Positions 21,897-32,402 of a stretch of 64,000 nt of DNA are shown here, in pieces. The position numbers were made by a program, and so were the translations under genes. The number at the start of each line of letters is the position of its first letter. The first letter of the stretch is position 1. The stretch spans positions 619,607 through 683,606 of the forward strand of contig BCKQ01000007.1 in the NCBI GenBank assembly GCA_001600695.1, read 5' to 3'. The DNA comes from Ascoidea asiatica. Lineage: Eukaryota; Ascomycota; Saccharomycetes; Ascoideales; Ascoideaceae. The notes under the pieces are model-generated. The model had not been told where the DNA came from. It did no database searches and worked only from the letters and a program-made list of their open reading frames with translations.

Positions 21897-22637
21897 TTAA
21901 ATATTTTCAACTTTAGTATCAGCTTTGATAGATTCATTCTTAGAAATTTTCTCATTCTCAATCTCATTTTCAGATTCAGAATTAGATTCAGAGTCAGAAT
22001 CAATTTCAATAAGTTCACCACAATCTGCAATTATAAAATTAACTACAGGTTTATCATTAAATGAAGTTTTTGTATTTTCAATTTTTCTGATAATATCCAT
22101 ACCTTCAACAACTTTACCAAAAACAACATGTTTGCCATCTAACCACGAGGTTTTAACAGTTGTAATAAAAAATTGTGAACCGTTTGTATTACTACCAGCA
22201 TTTGCCATTGATAAAATACCAGGTTCTGTATGTTTTAATCTAAAATTTTCATCATTGAATTTATTACCATAAATGGATTTACCACCAGTCCCATTACCAT
22301 TAGTAAAATCACCACCTTGAATCATGAAACTTTTAATAACTCTATGAAAAATAGAATTTTTATAACCAAATTTTAAATCTTTTGAAGTCGATAATTTTTT
22401 GAAATTTTCAACAGTTTTTGGTACAACATTACCATATAAGCCAATTATTATTTTACCTAAATTCTCATCATCTTGTTTAAGATCAAAGTAGACTTTACTT
22501 GTAAACTTCAATTCTTCTTTAGTCAATGGAATTTTATCCTTTGGATCTTCAAGTGGATTTAAAAAACAATATAATCCAAATAGTATTGCAACTATTAGTA
22601 CAACTATTTTTATCAGAGTTTCGTTAAATTCAATCAT
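21897..22637 (-). CDS. Membrane-anchored cyclophilin paralogue
   Basis: The 246-residue protein has an uncleaved-looking N-terminal hydrophobic segment (about residues 9-27) instead of a cleavable signal, then a cyclophilin domain at about 45-215 and an acidic Ser/Glu/Asn tail. Active-site elements are kept ([37 protein letters not shown]). By hand count the domain is about 77 percent identical to the KDEL-tailed cyclophilin at 13330-13974. It ends in KVENI, so it lacks the KDEL retrieval signal. A type II membrane protein with the isomerase domain in the ER or secretory lumen is the best guess. The pair suggests duplication followed by a change in how the enzyme is held in the secretory pathway. 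Confidence 0.92.
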   Translation of the reverse strand: MIEFNETLIKIVVLIVAILFGLYCFLNPLEDPKDKIPLTKEELKFTSKVYFDLKQDDENLGKIIIGLYGNVVPKTVENFKKLSTSKDLKFGYKNSIFHRVIKSFMIQGGDFTNGNGTGGKSIYGNKFNDENFRLKHTEPGILSMANAGSNTNGSQFFITTVKTSWLDGKHVVFGKVVEGMDIIRKIENTKTSFNDKPVVNFIIADCGELIEIDSDSESNSESENEIENEKISKNESIKADTKVENI

Positions 22638-24142
22638 GACTTTTGATAATCTTTACTTTGACAATTTAAGATTCTTCATTTGATAAAAGTTACTCGAGTA
22701 AATTATAATAATATTGATAAAACGTTATCAAGTGAGTGTCTGAGCTTGAGTGAGGAAGTAAGCAACGGAGAGACAGGCTGAATTGAGCTATTGACACGCT
22801 TCCCTGTGCAAATGGAATAAGGGATACCATTGCACTAAATTGGTCAGTAACGGTAATAATGTAGGACAAGCATAGTCCTGTTCATATAACCTCTGAGAGA
22901 CCATACTTGCGGCGCTGCTCTTGGACTGGCTTCCTCTCCACGAAGATTGCCGTTTTAGGAAATCTTATCCTTATATCACTCTCATCATAATAATGGTTGC
23001 GATTCTGTCTCCCTCAAAGTGTTTAAGCTTCTTTCAAAGTAAATCCGAGCAAAGTTTATTTACTAAAGCCTAAATCAAGTCAATCAAATCATCGAAAGCA
23101 AATCAAAGAAATGGAATTACTTCAGTCATTGGAATACTTCAGTCGATGGAATTAAAAGAATAATATTGAAGCAACAAATAAGATAATAATAAAATTTGCT
23201 AGATTGGTTTGAAGCTTACTTGGCTTAATTAAAAAACTAGCAATCGAAATTTGATTCCTTTTAATTTGCTGTGAAATTTGTTTATTTTCAAAGAATAATG
23301 AGTAGAAACCAAAAAATAGAAGAAGAAAAATTAAAGAATGAAAGCAATTTGAAAAATGAAAACAAGTTTGAATAGATTAACAAAATTAAAAAAATAAACA
23401 AATTTTCTGAAGAAAAACATACGATATTTTGTTTGTTTTTATATTCATTTGAAAATATTCAGAAAACTATTAATCTTACTGTAGTTCTCTTAAGTTTTTA
23501 AAAGATTCTATCTTTAAATTAACTCAATAAAGTATTAATAATACTTTATAAACTTTTTATATTCCTAATTCAATTAGAGTTATGAAAAAATACTAATTTG
23601 ATATTAATAATGATATACTGTAAATAAATTATACATACAATCTTTTGTTATTGATCCAAAGCAATACAAAGTACAATTATACTGGTTTTATTCAAAACCC
23701 ATTTTCTTATCATTGAAATTTTCCAAAATTGGTCCAAGTCTGCGAACCATTTTCCATATCTATTTATCTATCTAATGATCTTTATTAGTACTACTAATAC
23801 TATTAGTACTGTATATGCCTATTATGTAATACTATTCTACAATAATACAATCATATTACTCCAATCAAAAAAAACACTCCATAGAATTATACAAACATTA
23901 CTGATTTCATCAATGTCATAATATCAATATTAATCAATAATTGCTTTTAGTTATTTTCGATTATATCTTTCAAATTTTTCTTCTTTTTATAAAAAGCTTC
24001 TGATTTTTCTTTAATTCATTGATTTAAAATTCTTTTATTCTCTTTTATTTCTTTTTCTAAATCACTTTAATAAATATTAATTATTTGATTAACAAATTAA
24101 GCAATAAACTAAAAATTTATAAAAAACTATTATCAATTCAAA
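22638..24142. other. Divergent promoter region with GC-richer patch
   Basis: Lies between two divergently transcribed genes. A GC-richer patch at about 22740-23000, 100-360 bp upstream of the cyclophilin, includes GCGGCGCTGCTC near 22910. The rest is A/T-rich; no gene seen. Confidence 0.45.
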
Positions 24143-25423
24143 ATGAGTTTCTTACATTATACTTTACCTCCTATTATCTTAATTACTTTAGCATTTAGTG
24201 TTAAACAATATTTAAATTCTCAAAATTTAAAATCAAAATCAAATCCAGTTAATGAAAAAAAATTTGATAAAAAAAATTCATATTATGCTTCACCTGATGA
24301 TCCAATTCCAGAACCAACTCCATTGATGATAACTCCAGAACAAGTTAAAAATTATGATGATAGACCTTGGAGACCATTTAGATTTCCATATCATCAAACA
24401 ATGTCAATTTATAAATTAGACCCAAATCATTGGTTAGATATGGATAAATATTATTGGCATTATATTCAAGAAAAACAAAGAATTTATCATAAATATGGTG
24501 ATGAGAATATTGGTTGGTTACCTGAAAGTTGGGATGCTTGTGTTGAATTAATGGAAATTGTAAGAGATCATATGGTTAAAAGATATCCATTATTATTTAC
24601 AAAAGTTAATGGTAGTAGTAAAATTATTAAAAATGAATTAACCGGTGAAACTTTAGATACAACTTTTCCATTGAAAGAACATCCATTAATTTATGTATCT
24701 AAAATGGCAAAAGAAGATTTTTATATAGCTTTAAAAAGAGATGATGGTAGACATTATATGGTTGCAGGTGCTGTTCCATTCCCAGGTGGTTCTTTTGGTA
24801 TTAATACTAAAATTGGTAAACATATTGATCAAATACATACTAATGTTCCATATTATGAAACTAAATTGAAAACTTCAATGGAAAGATGGTTTAATAGAAT
24901 GCAACCAAGTGAATTAATTGAAAGAGCTTCTTGGTATATTACTTGGGATAGAAAATTATTATGTAATAATATTTATGCTTTAAAAGAAAATGAAAAAGTT
25001 GATTCTTCTGTACCACCAACTGAATTTAATGTTAGAGTTGAAAGACAAACTTTAAGAAGATTACCAAGATCCAAAGCAATTATTTTTACTAATCATCCTG
25101 TATTTTATGGTATTGAGGAAATGAAAGATGAACCTTTAGTTCCAAGTTTAATTAGAAAAATAATGTATGAAGCTCCAGAAGATATTATTAAATATAAATC
25201 TTTTGAAAAAATTAGAGATCATATTTTACCTTACTTAAACTCTTTAGTTGATAGACAAGTTAAATTAGGTATTATCAAGGAAGATACTCCTGTTAAAACT
25301 TTACCAACTTATCCATTTGCTCATTTTGTTAAAGAAGAAGCTCAACCTTTAGGTTGGAAATCTCCTCATGAATCTGCTAAGAAATATCAAGAAGAACTTT
25401 CTAAGAAGAAACTTGAGGTTTAA
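24143..25423 (+). CDS. DUF3445 / haem-dependent oxidative N-demethylase-like protein
   Basis: The 426-residue protein has an N-terminal hydrophobic helix (about 5-23) that probably anchors it to a membrane. The rest matches fungal DUF3445 proteins: WRPFRFPYHQTMSIYKLDPNHWLDMD near residue 75, the central VAGAVPFPGGSFGINTKIGKHIDQIHTNVPYYETKL, then MERWFNRM, and RVERQTLRRLPRSKAIIFTNH. The bacterial members include HODM, a haem enzyme that removes methyl groups from dimethylamine. The fungal substrate is unknown to me. The call to the family is firm; the reaction is inference. S. cerevisiae has no member that I recall. Confidence 0.82.
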   Translation: MSFLHYTLPPIILITLAFSVKQYLNSQNLKSKSNPVNEKKFDKKNSYYASPDDPIPEPTPLMITPEQVKNYDDRPWRPFRFPYHQTMSIYKLDPNHWLDMDKYYWHYIQEKQRIYHKYGDENIGWLPESWDACVELMEIVRDHMVKRYPLLFTKVNGSSKIIKNELTGETLDTTFPLKEHPLIYVSKMAKEDFYIALKRDDGRHYMVAGAVPFPGGSFGINTKIGKHIDQIHTNVPYYETKLKTSMERWFNRMQPSELIERASWYITWDRKLLCNNIYALKENEKVDSSVPPTEFNVRVERQTLRRLPRSKAIIFTNHPVFYGIEEMKDEPLVPSLIRKIMYEAPEDIIKYKSFEKIRDHILPYLNSLVDRQVKLGIIKEDTPVKTLPTYPFAHFVKEEAQPLGWKSPHESAKKYQEELSKKKLEV

Positions 25424-25966
25424 TTTCCCAACCAAAAGTATGGTATTTAATAGTGATTTCCTATTTAATGTTTCATTTTTTTATGAAATCATTAAATTCT
25501 CCTCCTCTCCTTTCCTTTTTTTTCTTCTTTTTTTTCTTTCATTTCATTCACCTTCTCTATATTTTTTTTTTATCTAAAACTTAATTATCTAAAACTTTTT
25601 TATGCTCATAATTGTTTATGCCTCTTATAAACATTTCACACTTTCTTTTTCTCAATTGCTTATTTATAATCTTTCTTTTGAAATAAATATATTCTCAAAA
25701 TTAAATCCAATTTAAGTCAATTCAAAAAATACTGTAAGTTTCAAGCATAAATTTTATTGCAAATTTCAGAATTTGGCAGAAACCTTCTTTTTTGTATAAA
25801 TATACGGTTTAGAAATCCGGCCAATTAAATCTACGGATTTTGTGAATTATTATGAAAAATTTAAATAATAAATAATTTAAAATATAAAATTTATTTTTTT
25901 CAACAAAATGATCAATGTATTGTTATTGATTGATTTCTAATTTATTCTTGATTTTAATTATTAAAA
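25424..25966. other. Intergenic, T-rich
   Basis: Pyrimidine-rich 3' region of the DUF3445 gene (25500-25680) followed by A/T-rich promoter DNA of the next gene. No other feature seen. Confidence 0.5.
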
Positions 25967-27250
25967 ATGTTCAAAACTATATTCCCAAGAAACAATGGTT
26001 TCAAAAGATTTTTAAGTAAAACAGCTTTAAGCTTGAATAAAAAATTTTATATGAAAAGTATAATAAATCCCAATGAAGCAAATTTAATTAATTCATTGAA
26101 ATCAAATATTATAGGGAATGAAAAGAATTACAAATCATTATTATTGGTTTCAACGGCGAATAACTGCCAATTGATAACTAATAAAGCCTTGGATATTCAT
26201 ACTTCAAATCCGGAATTAAGTGTATTTTTGATAGTAGTTGATTCAATTGGAAATTCATTTAGGAATGGAATCAGCTGTTTATGGACGAAGGATGAAATAA
26301 AGATTGAAGATTCTGAAAAGCTAAAAGAAAATGATATCAATTATGGGCGAAATTCGAATAAATGGGAATTGCCAAACAAGAGTTTTTTTCAATTTAAACT
26401 CCCTTTTCAATTAACTAAAGAGAATAGTCAATTAATTGAATATAATATAAAAACAAAATTAACAAATACACTTTTTAATAATGAGAAAATTATAACTATG
26501 TTTTATTTGTTATCAAAAAAATATGAACTTGAAGCTAGAAATAATAATTTTAATGAAAAAATAATTAACAATTCCAATGATTATTTATCAAATTTAAAAA
26601 TAAAAATTCCAGTTTTAGAAGTTGATTTAAATCTTCAGGAATTCAATGAAAAAATAAAATTTAAAAACTATTTGAAAGAGTTGAAAAATGCAAATGATCA
26701 GAAACTTATTATAACAAGCTGTAAGGGTAATCTTATAAAAGAATTAAACAACAATGGTGCAGCAGATTATTTACAAAAAAACACCGAAATAAAGAAAATC
26801 AAAACAACTAATGTAAAAATTTACTCCACGATAATAAATAGTAATAATGGTTCTCAAAACGAGATAAATAATACTAAACTTATTGATTCAAAAATCCAGA
26901 ATAGATTTGAAGTAATTGGTGGAGGCGGTGAATGGGGTAATAAATCAAACATTCTAGCCATTTCACCAGAAGCAGAATTACAGGAAGACTTAGAAGTAAA
27001 ATTTTCAATGCTTGATCCGGATTCCATTCCAGAAATTCCAGTAAATCTTTCTCAATTTAATAATGAAGGGTTTGAATTTGAATGCACTAAAAAACAAAAT
27101 TCATATAAACCAGAAGTTTCTCATGTACCTGACACCTCTATTGAAAACTACTTTGGAATAGGTAGTGAAAATGGAATCAAAATAAATGGTGTCAATTTTG
27201 ATTCAGAAAATGAAGTTGTTAATTTTCAACTTACAAAAAAATGTGATTAG
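25967..27250 (+). CDS. Possible mitochondrial FIST-domain-like protein
   Basis: The 427-residue protein has an N-terminus rich in Arg, Lys and Ser without acidic residues (about 1-32), resembling a mitochondrial presequence. It continues with a domain that includes VVDSIGNSFRNGISCLWT and, near residue 315, the glycine-rich stretch VIGGGGEWGNKSNILAISPEAEL. That glycine and tryptophan pattern recalls fungal FIST-domain proteins, but this is from memory and the rest is divergent, so the family call is tentative. Codon use and length support a real gene. It lies between two putative oxygenases, without evidence of shared function. Confidence 0.7.
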   Translation: MFKTIFPRNNGFKRFLSKTALSLNKKFYMKSIINPNEANLINSLKSNIIGNEKNYKSLLLVSTANNCQLITNKALDIHTSNPELSVFLIVVDSIGNSFRNGISCLWTKDEIKIEDSEKLKENDINYGRNSNKWELPNKSFFQFKLPFQLTKENSQLIEYNIKTKLTNTLFNNEKIITMFYLLSKKYELEARNNNFNEKIINNSNDYLSNLKIKIPVLEVDLNLQEFNEKIKFKNYLKELKNANDQKLIITSCKGNLIKELNNNGAADYLQKNTEIKKIKTTNVKIYSTIINSNNGSQNEINNTKLIDSKIQNRFEVIGGGGEWGNKSNILAISPEAELQEDLEVKFSMLDPDSIPEIPVNLSQFNNEGFEFECTKKQNSYKPEVSHVPDTSIENYFGIGSENGIKINGVNFDSENEVVNFQLTKKCD

Positions 27251-27459
27251 TAAAGTTTGTTTAATGTCTCATTTTTTCTTGTAGAAAATAAAAATCATGA
27301 ATGTGTATATATGTATATATGTAAGTTAAAAAAGATAAAAGATAAAAGATAAAAAGCTTGATAATGATTGAAAAAATGAAAATCTTCTTAATGTAAGTTT
27401 GGATGATTTTTTGCATAAAGGTTTAGAAAAGATGTGAAAAAAAATTGGAAGTTTTAAAT

Positions 27460-28623
27460 TTAGTGTTTATCATATTTCTTTTTGATATCTTCATCTGAAA
27501 TATCCATTTCTTTCCAAGTGGCTCCAGCATAAATTTCTAATTCTTCAAGGAATTTCATAACTTTTGTTTTTTCAAATAATTTCCCTGATTTTTTTCTTTC
27601 ATTAACATTATTTTTAATTGCATTACATCTTTTGACTAAGATATCCATCCTATAATTAATCCATTCTGGATAGAAATCGTTATATCTTGATCCAGGACTA
27701 ATTTCTGGAATAACAGTAGATAAAACAGATCTGTCATGAATAAATGGATCAACAGGAACATAAGAGGTAACTGAAGTTAATCTTTCAGTAAATCCTAATG
27801 GTCTAGAAGCAATATGTTCAATGAATCTTCCTTGTAATACAGTACAATAACCTTGTTTGGGACCATCAACAGTCACAATTTTATCATTACCCATTTTAAG
27901 GATTGTTTCACCTCCAATCATTTTTGTTGTATCAGATAACATTAAAACACAAACAAATGGATATGAATCAAAATGCCATCCAATAATTGAAGGAATTAAA
28001 TTATCTTTTCCATACATTTCACCTTTTTTAATTAATTCTCTATTATGAGCAATAACTTCTTGTTCTGAATCATCTTTACTTTTCATTGCAATATTAGTGT
28101 GAGCAACTTCATAATCCATAATAACTTTTAGACCAACACCAGCCATTAAAGAAACAATTTCATTTGTTTTTGGATGATTCCAAGCTGCTTGAGTAAAAGG
28201 AGAACTTTCTTTAGAAAATCCTCTAATTGTACCATCAAGACCAGTGGTTGAACTACCGGATACTCTAGCATATTTTAAAAAAACTTCTTTTCTGAGAACT
28301 TCAGCCCTCATTATATCAATGGCTTCTTTAGAAAACATTGGAAAAGGAGCACTTGCACCAATTGGGGAAATTTGATGTTCATTTTCAACAGCTAACTCTT
28401 TCATAGTGAATCTTCTGGTAGCTTTGAAGTCTTTTTCTTTATCAAAGATTAAATGTTTTTCAGGATCAAATTTGGTATTAATGTCAACTTCTTTTAACAA
28501 TTCAAATAATGGTTTTAGATTTTCATTATAAACATTTTCGGAAAAAGCCTTTGAAAGACTACCAGTATAGACGTCTTCCTTAATATCTGAGATACTTAAA
28601 TTTGATACTAAAGCAGTGGCCAT
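27460..28623 (-). CDS. Fe(II)/2-oxoglutarate-dependent oxygenase-like protein
   Basis: A 387-residue soluble protein without signal peptide or membrane segment. The metal triad of 2-oxoglutarate oxygenases is visible: HFD (His-x-Asp, about residue 216), a distal His in FIEHIASRPLG (about 268), and an Arg in the following FTERLTS (about 278) suited to bind the 2-oxoglutarate carboxylate. Between them lies a strand with VCVLMLSDTTKMIGGET. This arrangement is shared by an uncharacterised fungal family. The substrate cannot be predicted. It converges with the preceding plus-strand gene, leaving 209 bp between the stops. Confidence 0.75.
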   Translation of the reverse strand: MATALVSNLSISDIKEDVYTGSLSKAFSENVYNENLKPLFELLKEVDINTKFDPEKHLIFDKEKDFKATRRFTMKELAVENEHQISPIGASAPFPMFSKEAIDIMRAEVLRKEVFLKYARVSGSSTTGLDGTIRGFSKESSPFTQAAWNHPKTNEIVSLMAGVGLKVIMDYEVAHTNIAMKSKDDSEQEVIAHNRELIKKGEMYGKDNLIPSIIGWHFDSYPFVCVLMLSDTTKMIGGETILKMGNDKIVTVDGPKQGYCTVLQGRFIEHIASRPLGFTERLTSVTSYVPVDPFIHDRSVLSTVIPEISPGSRYNDFYPEWINYRMDILVKRCNAIKNNVNERKKSGKLFEKTKVMKFLEELEIYAGATWKEMDISDEDIKKKYDKH

Positions 28624-30153
28624 TTTGAGAGTGGAATTTAATAAAAAGAATTTAATAAAATAATAATAAAAGCAAAAATTGAGGTTTTAATTTATTGAGA
28701 TTATTTGATTGAGGATGATTGGAAAAAAAAATTAACTAATATTAAAATAAAAAGAATTTCATTTAAATTTATATTTTTTTTTAAATTGCATAAATATTTA
28801 TCGAGTTAAAGATATATCAACTGATAAAGCCGTGTGAGTTACTCAAAATAAAATAATTGAATTGAATTGATAAAAAAACATAACTAATTTCACATATTGT
28901 TAGAATTAGTCTTTTGATCTTTCACAACTTTTTTAATAGATTGGTTTTTCATTATAATAACGTTTTGAAATACCAAACTATTCCAACTCAAGTTGTAATT
29001 CCTTCAAAGAAATCAGTTGGTAATATCATGGAGATAAGAATATTTTAGAAAAAAATATAGATGCAAAGGCTTGCAACATTACTGTTTTCAATGCCTTCAA
29101 GCTCAAGATATTGCTAATTCAAACTATATTAATAGGAAAAAAGACTTCAGAAGTGATGTTGACTTCCTAATCGAAAACTACGGAAAATTGGGTTAGAAAT
29201 TAAAAAATTATAGATCTGTATCTCTTTTCAAATTAAAATACTCTGCGCTGCTGAAAAAAATATATATATGATTATTCATAGATAATGGCTAATATAAGTA
29301 TTTGGAATTAGCCTGATAGAATATCAGTTTCCTTCTTGATAAAAATCTTTGAATCCTTTAAAGGTAGAGTTTTGAATTAGTTTTAATGATGATTGGTAAT
29401 TAATAACTCTGACTATTAGATGATCTAATTAGATTAGCCAATTATTGTCGAATCCTTCTTACAAAAATGATTTTTTAAGAAAAAGCTGGAATAAATTGGA
29501 TACTGCAGTAGTTGTTATCAAGTCTTGCAAGGTCTCAAATGATTATTGATTGGTCATTGAAAGAGATCTTTAAGAAAAGAGGAAGATTTCCTGATAAAAA
29601 AAGAGGTTTGCTTCTAAAATTCTGTGCTCTTCAAATAGGAAAGCGATAGAAAGCAAAGATAAATAGGAATTAGGGCAATCTTAATCCCGATTATTAGAAT
29701 CCAGGACGTAGTTTAGGGCATAAGATTGAAGCCCCGTATTTCTGGTCTCAATTTTATTTTTTTGTTATACCCACAGTACTGGTTTTAAGCAATATGTGCT
29801 ATAATGCAAGTATGCATAATTAGGCATGTTTTGGAAAACGGAGAATACGAGCTTGGAAAAAGCGGATTTAGTGCCCGATTTGGGAAATCAGCAAATTTTC
29901 ATTCCAAGAAACATTAATCTAAAAGATCAGGAACCAATTTTTCAGTCTTTATTAGCAGCTATTATACAGTATATTATATATTTAGTAAGTTTCGATTCTT
30001 TATTTATTATTGAAGGTAATAATAACTGTTTGAAAGTGAAGCTTATTATCTAGTTTATAAATGAGATCTTTGCTTCATTTACTTGCTCTTTTCAACTTTT
30101 ATTAAAAAGAAATAATAGACAAAAAAAGCTATTATTATAACTTTGCTATACAA
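28624..30153. other. Divergent intergenic region, no gene supported
   Basis: 1.5 kb between the oxygenase and TAH18. A 75-codon open frame at 29826-30053 has no recognisable family and ends 100 bp before TAH18. It could be a chance frame. No CACGTG was noticed. The middle part (29040-29700) is of moderate complexity without clear repeats. Confidence 0.4.
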
Positions 30154-32133
30154 ATGTCAAGTGAAAAAATTACAATATTATATGGAACTGAGACATATAA
30201 TTCATATGAATATTCAATATTATTAAGAAATGCTTTAATCTCACATTATTATGAAGTTGAATTGTTCTCACTTGATTCTTTTCCACTTAAAAGCTTGTTA
30301 TATATCAATAATCTAATTATAATCTCTTCAACAACTGGAAATGGTGATATACCTAAGAATGGAAAAAAATTCTGGAAATTTATATCAAGAAATAATTTAC
30401 CTTCAGATTTATTAAATCATTTAAATTTTACAACTTTTGGTTTAGGAGACTCTTCATATCCTAAATTCAACTATACGATTAAAAAATTTCATATAAGATT
30501 ATTACAATTAGGCTCAAAAGAAATTTCACCAAGAGGTGAAGGTGATGAACAAAGTCCTGAGGGAGTTGAAGCAATTTATAAAGAATTTGAAATTGAATTA
30601 ATTAAAAAATTGAATCTAAAATATCCTGATGTTAATCCTGAGAATAAACCTCCATTGGATAATGATTATTTAATGAGTACAAATTTAAAGCCATTACTTG
30701 ATTTCAAACTTCAAATTAATAACTTTAAAACAGATATTACTCATACTGATTTAAATGAAATTTCTATTTCAAGATATTGTTCAAATAAAAGTAAAAATCT
30801 TTATATTGCAGAAACTTTATCAAATCAAAGAATTACTTCTAAAAATCACTTTCAGGATGTTCGAAATTTCAAATTCAAAATAACTAACAACAATGATAAG
30901 CATATTAACTTGAATCCTGGAGATACTATTTCTTTATATCCATATAATGATCTGAAAGATGTTGATTCATTAATTATCAATCAAAATTGGCAAGATATAG
31001 CAGATTATAGATTAGATTTAATATCAAAAGAAAATGAAAAAAAAATTTTAAACTATTTAAATGATAATCCTCATATAAATCAAAAATTGATACATCCATT
31101 AACTTTAAGAACATTATTGATTTACTATTTTGATTTAAATTCAATTCCAAGAAGATCTTTTTTTGAAAAAATATATAAATTCTCAAATAATAATAATATC
31201 GATCCAAAAGATAATGAAAGAGAAAAAGAAAAATTATTTGAGTTATCAAAATTTGAAAATTTGCAAGATCTTTATGATTATACTTCAAGGCCCAGAAGAT
31301 CTTTATTAGAAGTCATTATGGAATTTAATTCTGTTCAAATCCCATCTGATTATATTTTTGATATTTTTCCATTATTGAGACCAAGACAATATTCAATTGC
31401 ATCTATCAATAATAAAAATAATGAAATTGAAATTGAACTTTGTATTGCAATTGTAAAATATCAAACTATTATCAAAAAAATTAGAAAAGGAATATGTTCA
31501 AATTGGGTTAAAGATTTAAATATCAATGATAAATTTTTAATTGAAATCAATAAAAGTTCTTTATATTCGAAAATCAATCATAAACATCCAATCATTTTAA
31601 TTGGTCCAGGTACTGGAATTGCTCCAGTAAGATCATTGATTGAAACTAAAATTAATCATTATAAAGAAAGCTTAAATAACCAAGAAATCATAGATAATGC
31701 TTTTAAGTTAAAAAATTATTTATATTTATTTACTCTTAAATCGTAAAAATAAAATAAAATAAATAAAATAAAATAAAATGGAAATAAAAATAAAGAAAAA
31801 GATTTTTTATATGGTGAATTATTCAATAACTTTGCAAGCAATAATTTCATTACATTTTTTCCTACTTTTTCAAGGGATAATCAAATTGTAGACTCAAAAA
31901 AAGTCAAATATGTTCAAGATAGATTATATATTGAAAGGGATTTGATTTATGATCTACTTTACAATCAAAACTCTACAATATATATATGTGGATCTAGTGG
32001 GAAAATGCCAATTCAGATAAGAATTACAATCAAAGTTATTTTGCAAGAATCTGGTAAAATTTCTGAAGATGAAGCTGAAAATTATCTCAAAAAAATGGAA
32101 GCTTCAAATAGATATCTTCAAGAAACTTGGTGA
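30154..32133 (+). pseudogene. TAH18: TAH18 diflavin reductase, frame interrupted (mutation or assembly error)
   Basis: Homologue of Tah18/NDOR1, the NADPH-dependent diflavin reductase that passes electrons to Dre2 for cytosolic Fe-S cluster assembly. The FMN domain is at about 1-150 (TGNGDIPKNGKKFW, FGLGDSSYPKFN). The FAD domain carries RPRQYSIAS (about 408). The NADP-binding domain starts with GPGTGIAPVRSLI (about 483). Codons from 31741 then run into three in-frame stops at 31744, 31750 and 31774 within an AAATAA-rich tract (31744-31800). Coding resumes in the same frame with KDFLYGELF, then IYICGSSGKMPIQIR, and ends with RYLQETW, the normal aromatic C-terminus. The expected FG-x-R motif just before the tract is also lost. 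No standard intron restores the gene without deleting the conserved KDFLY segment. Without the tract the length (about 640) fits the family. The gene is essential in S. cerevisiae. Confidence 0.85.
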
Positions 32134-32402
32134 GAAATATACTTTACAAAACGATAAAACTTATGGTAAATTTATTTAAATTACAAGAGAAGCAGAACCA
32201 AAGAACCGAAAAGCCGTAACGGCAAGTAATAAAAATTAACTTAAGATTGAAAAAATAACAAAAAACAAAAAGTAAACCAAAAATGAGAAAAAAGAAAAAT
32301 TCTTCAATTGGTATAATATAATATAGAAGCACCTAATTATGAATATGTAAAAAAGAATCATTATAAACAATAATATAGGAATATATAGTTCAATAAAAAG
32401 AC

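Noticed and set aside
29826-30053. Open frame of 75 codons just upstream of TAH18
   Set aside because: No family, no motif, and composition close to the surrounding non-coding DNA; could be chance.
31743-31838. Possible intron removing the stops in TAH18 (GTAAAA donor, CAAG acceptor, length a multiple of 3)
   Set aside because: It would delete the conserved KDFLYGELF segment and lacks a good branch site; nearer AGs break the frame.
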